Of a stretch of 18,678 nt of DNA, positions 12,999 to 18,678 are shown piece by piece (position 1 is the stretch's first letter; every line of letters begins with the position of its first letter). A program made the translations under genes and the position numbers. The notes under the pieces are model-generated. The model made no database searches and was not told the DNA's origin. It saw nothing but the letters and a program-made list of their open reading frames with translations. Source of the stretch: Capsulimonas sp. (lineage in GTDB: Bacteria; Armatimonadota; Armatimonadia; Armatimonadales; Capsulimonadaceae); NCBI GenBank assembly GCA_025963815.1, contig JAOQAA010000533.1, positions 1-18,678 on the forward strand, written 5' to 3'.

Positions 12999-15056
12999 AT
13001 GGCAGAACAAGAACCGCCGGTCCCATCCGATCCCCAATCCTCATTGAGTCCAGAGAAAGCAATACCTCGGGGCGATGAGCATTTCCGGCTGCTAGTGGAG
13101 AGCGCCAAGGAATACGCGATCTTTACGATGGGCATCGATCGGCGCGTCACCAGCTGGAATTCGGGAGCAGAACGCATCCTGGGTTACTCCGAGCCGGAGA
13201 TCCTCGGGAACTCGGCGGACATTATCTTTACTCCAGAAGATCGAGCGGCAAATGTTCCTCAGCAGGAATATGAACGGGCCTTGCGGGAGGACCAGTCACC
13301 CGACATCCGCTGGCATCAGCGCAAGGACGGCTCACGGTTCTGGGCGGAAGGCTTTATGGTTCCGATGCGCACCGAGGACGGGCGGCTTTACGGCCTCGCC
13401 AAGATTCTGCGCGATATGACGGAGCGGAAACGGATCGAGGACGAACGCCAGCACGCAGTGGAGGAACTGAAGGCGGCGCATGCGCAAACAACCGAGATTC
13501 TGGAGAGCATCACCGACGCCTTTTACGCCGTGGATGAAAATTTTAACTTCACGTACGTCAATCGACAGGCTGAGGAATGGTGGCGTATACGACGAGAGGA
13601 TCTGATTGGTAAGCACTACTGGACCATGTTTCCGCAGGCGGTCGACAGCGAAGCTTATCTTCAGCATCTGCGGGTCATGTCGGAGCGACGGCCCGCACAT
13701 TTTGAAACATTTTCGCCGGTCATCGAACGCTGGATCGACGTCCATCTCTATCCGAGCAGAACTGGGCTATCGGCCTATTTCCGCGACATCTCCGCACGCA
13801 AGCGCGCCGAGGATGAGCTGACGGCGCGCGCCGCGCGCGAGACTCTTCTCAATCAGGTCAGCGCCGCCATTCGATCGTCACTGGACCCGGACCTCATCCA
13901 ACTGGAAACCGCCGCTGTACTGACCTCGGAACTGAAACTCGACCGCTGCTGGTTCTTCCACTACGACACCATGCAAAACTCCGTGCAAATCCGGGGCTAC
14001 TGGAGGGATCCGCACCGTCCTTACACTCAGGAGCCGAACGATGAAGGTCTCTATGACAAGCTTCTCACGGAAATTTTACCGGTCATGTCCGCGAACGCGA
14101 TTGGTGATATCGAAAGCGCGCCACTCACCGAAGAAACACGCAAGTTTTTAAGCCGCTTAGGACTTCGGAGTCTGCTGGCGGTTCCGCTATTCACTGAGGG
14201 GAGCTTGACATCAGGACTGATCTTATCCATGTCCAAGACATCGCGCGCATGGCATCCTGAGGAAATGCGTTTGGCGGAAGCCGTGGCCGCGCAGCTCCGC
14301 CCGGCCCTGGAAGCCGCACGGATCGCGCAGCGCGAGAGCCGGATCGCCAGCCAGCTGCAGCAGGCGCTTCAGCCACCGCTCCCAGAGAATACGCCGGGAT
14401 TACAATTCGCTCAGTACTATCGGCCCGCGCTGGAAGAAGCCGGCGTCGGCGGCGACTTTTACGATGTGTACCCACTGACAGCGCACTGCACGGCAATTGT
14501 CCTGGGAGATCTTTCCGGCAAGGGGTTAGCGGCGGCGGCTCAGGTCGCCACCGTGCGTAATATGCTTCGCGCAACACTATACCTGGGTCAGACCATCGCC
14601 GAAGCAGTCACGAATCTCAATGAAGCGCTGGCCACGCATGGCCTGGTGCACGGCTTCTCCACGCTGTTTGTATCGGTCTATGACAGCCGCGACCGGCAGC
14701 TGAGATATGTCAACTGCGGCCAGGAGCCGGCGTTGCTGGGCTGCGAACACGGCCAAGTGGAGCAGCTCTGGCCGACCGGACCGATCCTCGCCGCATTTGC
14801 CGACAGCAAGTATTCCGAGCGATCCATTCCGCTGGCGCCAGGCGACGTGCTGGCGATCTTCACCGACGGCATGACGGAAGTCGGCCCCACGCGCGTGAAC
14901 ATGCTGGGCGTCGAAGGGGTCGCGGCGATCCTCAGCGAAAAACGCGGACTGGGAAACGCTCAGGAAATCTCGCGCGAACTGGTGCGAGAAGTCGACGATT
15001 TCGCGCGCGGAGGCGTGCGCGACGATGTGTGTCTTCTGGTCGGTGTAGTCCGTTAA
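12999..15056 (+). CDS. PAS-PAS-GAF-SpoIIE (PP2C) serine phosphatase
   Basis: A 685-residue cytoplasmic sensor phosphatase with no predicted membrane segments. Domain order: PAS (about 28-145; GYSEPEILG, QRKDGSRFW), a linker helix, PAS (about 165-270; AFYAVDENFNFTYVNRQAE), GAF (about 280-441), and a SpoIIE-type PP2C domain (about 452-685). Metal-binding aspartates are present: D486 (GGDFYD), D504 (GDLSGKG), D623 (FTDGMTE) and D676 (RDDV). Such enzymes usually dephosphorylate anti-anti-sigma proteins (RsbV/SpoIIAA type) in partner-switching pathways. No STAS protein or sigma factor is in the window. GGAGA (12989-12993) is five bases before the ATG. It is divergent from the respiratory operon and ends four bases from the convergent peroxiredoxin gene. 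Confidence 0.92.
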   Translation: MAEQEPPVPSDPQSSLSPEKAIPRGDEHFRLLVESAKEYAIFTMGIDRRVTSWNSGAERILGYSEPEILGNSADIIFTPEDRAANVPQQEYERALREDQSPDIRWHQRKDGSRFWAEGFMVPMRTEDGRLYGLAKILRDMTERKRIEDERQHAVEELKAAHAQTTEILESITDAFYAVDENFNFTYVNRQAEEWWRIRREDLIGKHYWTMFPQAVDSEAYLQHLRVMSERRPAHFETFSPVIERWIDVHLYPSRTGLSAYFRDISARKRAEDELTARAARETLLNQVSAAIRSSLDPDLIQLETAAVLTSELKLDRCWFFHYDTMQNSVQIRGYWRDPHRPYTQEPNDEGLYDKLLTEILPVMSANAIGDIESAPLTEETRKFLSRLGLRSLLAVPLFTEGSLTSGLILSMSKTSRAWHPEEMRLAEAVAAQLRPALEAARIAQRESRIASQLQQALQPPLPENTPGLQFAQYYRPALEEAGVGGDFYDVYPLTAHCTAIVLGDLSGKGLAAAAQVATVRNMLRATLYLGQTIAEAVTNLNEALATHGLVHGFSTLFVSVYDSRDRQLRYVNCGQEPALLGCEHGQVEQLWPTGPILAAFADSKYSERSIPLAPGDVLAIFTDGMTEVGPTRVNMLGVEGVAAILSEKRGLGNAQEISRELVREVDDFARGGVRDDVCLLVGVVR

Positions 15057-15060
15057 CCAT

Positions 15061-15567
15061 TCACGACGCTGCTTCGTCCGCGATCCGCCGCAGCGTTTGC
15101 AGCGCTTCGATCACATGCTTTTGCGACTCCAGCAGCGCTTCAAACTTCCCCCGAACAACGCCCTCACCATCGATCACAAACGTGACGCGGCCCGGAATGA
15201 CGCCCAGCACGCTGCGCACCCCGTAGAGCTTGCGGATCGCCCCATCGGCGTCACTGAGCAGGAGGAACGGCAGACGGTTCTTGGCGGCGAACCGCTGATG
15301 CGTCCCATCATCCCCGCGACTGATCCCGATCACCTCGGCGCCCGCCTTCGTAAACGCTTCGTAACTATCCCGAAACGCGCACGCTTCGGCGGTGCATACC
15401 ACGGAGTCGTCCTTGGGATAGAAAAACAGCACGACTGCATTATTTTTCAGGCGTTCGCTGAGGCGGATTGGTTCCCCCGCAGCGTCCGTCGCTGAGAAGT
15501 CGGGCGCGGGATTGCCCACGGACACGCCGCCTTTTGTGGACGTATTTGTTTCTGATCTCTGGGTCAT
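15061..15567 (-). CDS. bcp: Peroxiredoxin, BCP/PrxQ type
   Basis: A 168-residue thioredoxin-fold peroxidase, predicted cytoplasmic, that reduces hydrogen peroxide and organic hydroperoxides. FFYPKDDSVVCTAEACAFRD (48-67) contains peroxidatic C58 and, five residues on, resolving C63, the atypical two-cysteine PrxQ layout. The conserved active-site Arg is R127 (PGRVTFVID). The usual Thr of the PxxxTxxC motif is Ser here (S55), a conservative change. The first 15 residues are extra relative to the fold. No clear ribosome-binding site precedes the ATG. It follows the DUF2071-like gene after 13 bases, so translation may depend on coupling; a later GTG start near residue 15 or 17 is an alternative. 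Confidence 0.9.
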   Translation of the reverse strand: MTQRSETNTSTKGGVSVGNPAPDFSATDAAGEPIRLSERLKNNAVVLFFYPKDDSVVCTAEACAFRDSYEAFTKAGAEVIGISRGDDGTHQRFAAKNRLPFLLLSDADGAIRKLYGVRSVLGVIPGRVTFVIDGEGVVRGKFEALLESQKHVIEALQTLRRIADEAAS

Positions 15568-15580
15568 GGGGTGAAATTTT

Positions 15581-16390
15581 CTAAGCGCTCTCAGGCAGCG
15601 CGTATGGCGGCAAATAGACCCGGAACTCGGTTTCCGGGCAGAGGAAGATGGAGTGCGGCTGCTGCATCTCCGCGCGGGAGAGCAGTCCTAGACACTCGTA
15701 TAAACTGAAGTAAAGATTCTTGGCCTTGCCGCGCGTCATCCGAATGGCCTTGTGCCAGACGGAGTATGTTCCGAGGCGCTTGTCGTCCCGGTAAAAGAAG
15801 CCGTCCACGGGATGCGTCAGGATCAGCGCCATCGCTTCCTCGGATTCGAACCCAGACTCAAGAATCAACCCATCGCCCGTGTCCTCAATGTCGATCTCCG
15901 CGCTCGCCCACTCCGATCGAATGCTCATGGCGTAGCGGCGATAACGATGATCTTCGCGGCTGTACTCGCAATCGATTTTGTATTTCGCGTTGTGCCAGGG
16001 GATCTTCCAAAGCCACACGGGAATATTCACCAGTGGCGACCCGAGTGTCGTGCCGAAGAACCAGACTGCATGCTCGCCCGTGGCTCGATCGATCACATAG
16101 GCTCTGTAATTCGTCTGTCCAAAAGCGAAACGCAAAAACGGAAACAGATGGATGAAGTGGAAGTCGCTGTCGTAGAACGGCACGGCGCTCATCAGCGCCA
16201 TCGGCTTGCCGTCAATCTCGAACTCGGGGATTTCAAACCGGTCTTCAGGAATGTAGCGCGCCAAACGCTCTTTGGGCAGGGCGTAATTAATGAGCGCGAA
16301 GTGCTGGAGACGCGAGCGCACGTCCAGGGCGCCGTTGCGGCGCGCGTCAATGCGGTCATGCAATATTTGCGCGAAATCGAGCGTCGTCAT
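15581..16390 (-). CDS. DUF2071 (YqjF-like) family protein
   Basis: A 269-residue protein of the DUF2071/YqjF family, whose biochemical role is not established. Family landmarks are ALINYALPKERLARYIPED early in the chain, a FGQTNYRAYV strand, VWFFGTTLGS and IPWHNAKYKI in the middle, then FFYRDDKRLGTYSVWH towards the end. The fold is related to acetoacetate decarboxylase-like beta barrels, but I see no argument for that activity. It looks soluble, without a signal peptide. ATG 16390 is preferred to a GTG at 16432, which lies inside the terminator hairpin of the gene upstream. The ribosome-binding site is weak. It is followed by the peroxiredoxin gene and probably co-transcribed with it. Confidence 0.82.
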   Translation of the reverse strand: MTTLDFAQILHDRIDARRNGALDVRSRLQHFALINYALPKERLARYIPEDRFEIPEFEIDGKPMALMSAVPFYDSDFHFIHLFPFLRFAFGQTNYRAYVIDRATGEHAVWFFGTTLGSPLVNIPVWLWKIPWHNAKYKIDCEYSREDHRYRRYAMSIRSEWASAEIDIEDTGDGLILESGFESEEAMALILTHPVDGFFYRDDKRLGTYSVWHKAIRMTRGKAKNLYFSLYECLGLLSRAEMQQPHSIFLCPETEFRVYLPPYALPESA

Positions 16391-16407
16391 GGGAATAGGA
16401 TACCATA

Positions 16408-16446
16408 AAACAGAACGCCCCCCGGCCCCCACAGGGGTCGGGGGGC
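16408..16446 (-). terminator. Intrinsic terminator of the GH31 gene
   Basis: gccccccg (16417-16424) pairs with cggggggc (16439-16446), extended by a G-U pair and four more G-C pairs around a caca loop. On the minus strand the stem is followed by gttctgtttta. It lies just after the GH31 stop codon and before the DUF2071 start. Confidence 0.9.
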
Positions 16447-16455
16447 ATCCTAATC

Positions 16456-18678
16456 CTACTTCGCCCGGCGCACCACGATCTCGGCGAGGCCGGTGTGCTC
16501 CGTACTTTCTTTGACGCCGGTGACCTTGAACGTCAGCGAGGTGATCGTCTTGGCCGGGAAGCTCAGCGACAACGGAGTGCTTCCGTCATCGGGCAAAGCG
16601 CCGACATCGAGCGTGCTTCCATCGCTGAATGTGATCACACCGGAGGTTACCTGGTCGACCGTATTCGGCCGGTCGTACAGCGCGATCTGATTGACGGCCT
16701 GCGGGGTATCCCATGTCAGGGTCAGCGTAGCTCCGGTAGTTTCCTCGCCTGTGGACCATTCGGCGGCGGGGTTGATCGGATACCCTTCGGCGATTCCGTC
16801 AATGGCGGCCGCCGGCGTGTGGCCGTTCTCCGAGGAGCTTGCGACGGCGTGCGCTTGAAGCGCGACATTGTCTGCACCGCCGATGGGCGCGCTCAGCGGT
16901 AATGCATAGTCATGTCCATCGATTTGGAATGTGACCCGTGGATTAGACCGCTTCACCCCCGGCGTCTCCACGAAGGCGCCCGAAGCGATGACGCTCTTTT
17001 CCATATCGGCGATATCCACGCCATGATCATGCGGTATCTTTACTTCGAGGGTCGCCTTAGCAAGACCATCGCCCAGCTTGGGTGTCAGGCGTGGGTCGCT
17101 GAGATTCGCCGCGTTGCCCTGGATGACGCCGTCGCCGCCATAGAAATGCCAGCCCCGTTCGCCGCTGAACGCCGTGTCTTCGTACTGACGCACGAGCGCG
17201 ACGCCGCCGAGAGCCAGCAGGGCTTCTTTTTGCGCATCCGTCAGATCGCTCGAATCCGCCAGCACTTGCTTCCAGTTCTTTCCCTGCGCGGCGTCGCCGG
17301 CAATTCCCGCCAGACGGCGGTTCTGCGCCCGTGCGCTCAGAACGCCGGCGTCGGCTTCGGCGGCCTGCACTTCAATCTTGACCGGCTTGCGGAGGGAGCG
17401 AGCAGGAACGGAGATGCGCGTGACGCAGAGCGCTGGATCGTAGGATACGACGGCCGGCTGGCCGTCGACGCGCGCTTCCATCGCCTTGTCGGTGTTCGGA
17501 AGCTCGACCGTGTATCCGCGCTGGGCGACCTGCCCGGCGTACTGCCCCTTCGCCGCGCCAATCGTCACCGTCACCTGGCCGCCATGGCGGACATAGGTCA
17601 GCGGGGTGACGGAGTAGGCGCCCGCAGTGTACTTCTGGCTTTCGCCATCGTCCTCATAGAACGTGTAGGAGCCAGTCTTGCCGTTCTCGCCGGGATAGCA
17701 GCGCACACGCAGGTTGTCCAGCGCCGTAGTCGCCGGGCGCGCCGCATAGGGCTGCATGGGGACGGGAACACCGCCACGGGCGTACAATGGGAACTCATTG
17801 ATATCCGCCGAGACCATTTGCTCCGTGTTTCCCGCGTACTTCTCGCCGGTGAAGGTGTTGTACCAGGCGGAGCCTTTGGGGAACCAGACGGCCTGGCGGC
17901 CGACACGGCCCGGTCCAACGCCCGGCATGGCGATCGGCGCCGTCAGAATATTGGCGCCAAGCAGATACTCCTGGCCATTGCGATAAGCCTGATACTCTCC
18001 CGGATACTCCAAATACAGCGGGCGGTTCAGCGAGACGCCGGTGGCGTAAGTTTCATGCGCGCTCGAGTAGATGTAAGGCAAAAGCTGTGAGCGGAGATGG
18101 AAGCTGACGCGCATCGAGTCTTCGGCCCACTTCGGATAGTTCCAGGGGCGCCGGTCCGTGGAGGCGTCCCGGCTGGAGTGCGAGCGGATCGTGGCTGTGG
18201 TCGCGCCGAACTGGCACCAGCGGGTATAGGACTCTTCGTTGCGTCCGCCGTTATGGCCGCCGATGTCGTGCGACCAGTAGTAGCAGCCGACATTGCCGGC
18301 CGTGGATGTGAACGGGACTTCGAAGCCCAGCATCGCCCATCCCGCGTCGGCGTCACCGGAAAATTGAATCGGATGACGGTGATCGCCCCACCCTGCCCAG
18401 CGGCTCAGGGAAATGCCGCGCGCGCCCGAAAGCTCGGTCCGGTCATAGAGCAGCTGATTCATCCAGAACAGGTTGGTCAGATCCGGGATCGAGCGAGTGT
18501 AGCGGTACTGCTGCCAGTCCAGCCACCAGAAGTCCACACCGTCGTTCTCCAGGGGAGCCAGCACCTGCGAGAAGAAGGCGTCCATGTACGGCTTGCTGCC
18601 GGCGTCGAACGGCAGGTTCTTCCCGGCCGCCGGATCTTCTCCCAGCGCCTTCATGAACGGCGCGTACTGATCCTCATG
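16456..18678 (-). CDS. GH31 alpha-glucosidase-like enzyme with DUF7402-like domain (5' end outside window)
   Basis: The last 740 residues of a larger protein; the frame stays open to the window edge, so the N-terminal domain and start are missing. DGVDFWWLDWQQ (visible residues 46-57) holds the probable GH31 nucleophile D54, and the acid/base Asp is likely in HPIQFSGDA; RWAGWGDHRHP and YYWSHDIGGHNGG are also GH31 barrel motifs. A DUF5110-type beta domain follows (around CYPGENGKTGSYTFYEDDGES). The C-terminal 140 or so residues (NVALQAHAVASSSENG through HTGLAEIVV) look like a discoidin-type DUF7402 module, probably carbohydrate binding. It most likely cleaves alpha-linked glycosides outside the cytoplasm, which is inferred because the export signal would lie outside the window. 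The Met at 18654 is internal, not the start. Confidence 0.88.
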   Translation of the reverse strand, partial: HEDQYAPFMKALGEDPAAGKNLPFDAGSKPYMDAFFSQVLAPLENDGVDFWWLDWQQYRYTRSIPDLTNLFWMNQLLYDRTELSGARGISLSRWAGWGDHRHPIQFSGDADAGWAMLGFEVPFTSTAGNVGCYYWSHDIGGHNGGRNEESYTRWCQFGATTATIRSHSSRDASTDRRPWNYPKWAEDSMRVSFHLRSQLLPYIYSSAHETYATGVSLNRPLYLEYPGEYQAYRNGQEYLLGANILTAPIAMPGVGPGRVGRQAVWFPKGSAWYNTFTGEKYAGNTEQMVSADINEFPLYARGGVPVPMQPYAARPATTALDNLRVRCYPGENGKTGSYTFYEDDGESQKYTAGAYSVTPLTYVRHGGQVTVTIGAAKGQYAGQVAQRGYTVELPNTDKAMEARVDGQPAVVSYDPALCVTRISVPARSLRKPVKIEVQAAEADAGVLSARAQNRRLAGIAGDAAQGKNWKQVLADSSDLTDAQKEALLALGGVALVRQYEDTAFSGERGWHFYGGDGVIQGNAANLSDPRLTPKLGDGLAKATLEVKIPHDHGVDIADMEKSVIASGAFVETPGVKRSNPRVTFQIDGHDYALPLSAPIGGADNVALQAHAVASSSENGHTPAAAIDGIAEGYPINPAAEWSTGEETTGATLTLTWDTPQAVNQIALYDRPNTVDQVTSGVITFSDGSTLDVGALPDDGSTPLSLSFPAKTITSLTFKVTGVKESTEHTGLAEIVVRRAK

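Noticed and set aside
16391..16432. GTG start 14 codons upstream for the DUF2071 gene
   Set aside because: It falls inside the GH31 terminator hairpin and adds residues unlike the family N-terminus.
16912..18090. 392-residue plus-strand open frame opposite the GH31 gene
   Set aside because: Shadow of the GH31 frame; no domain, signal or ribosome-binding support.

Overview
The window (about 60% G+C by eye) comes from a free-living, aerobic, heterotrophic bacterium with a menaquinol-type respiratory chain. The split b6/subunit-IV cytochrome b, a multihaem c protein in place of cytochrome c1, a cbb3-type oxidase, PAS/GAF/SpoIIE regulators and a GH31 enzyme with a C-terminal discoidin-like domain would fit Armatimonadota (a Capsulimonas-like lineage) or a related environmental phylum. 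That placement is an inference; no rRNA or single-copy marker is present to fix it. I saw no tRNA, rRNA, CRISPR array, insertion sequence or phage gene.

Left part (1-3684): an intergenic repeat region with a 14-bp inverted repeat touching the window edge, then an SDR oxidoreductase (+), a convergent small secreted protein (-), and a two-gene unit (+) of a PHP-domain phosphoesterase and a stand-alone SIS-domain sugar-phosphate isomerase/deaminase, closed by a strong intrinsic terminator.

Regulator 1 (3778-5145, +): a response regulator with a receiver domain, a LOV-like PAS domain lacking the photoactive cysteine, and an RsbW-like kinase domain. It ends at a hairpin terminator that appears to work in both directions.

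Respiratory operon (12793 down to 5238, -): a consensus sigma-70-type promoter (TTGACA, 18 bp, TATAAT) precedes eight genes on one strand: ccoS (49 aa, TTG start), Rieske protein, cytochrome b N-half, cytochrome b C-half, a pentahaem cytochrome c, a CcoP-like monohaem cytochrome c, ccoN and ccoO. Together they would carry electrons from menaquinol through Rieske/cytochrome b and c haems to a cbb3-type oxidase and O2. An 8+8 bp inverted repeat about 72 bp upstream of the predicted start site is a candidate activator site.

Regulator 2 (12999-15056, +), divergent from the operon: PAS-PAS-GAF-SpoIIE/PP2C phosphatase. With regulator 1 it supplies the kinase and phosphatase halves of a possible partner-switching circuit flanking the oxidase operon.

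Right part (15061-18678, -): a PrxQ/BCP-type peroxiredoxin downstream of a DUF2071/YqjF-like protein, then a GH31 alpha-glucosidase-like enzyme cut by the window edge, with its own terminator. No gene-free stretch exceeds 300 bases; the longest (12723-12998) holds the divergent promoter region.
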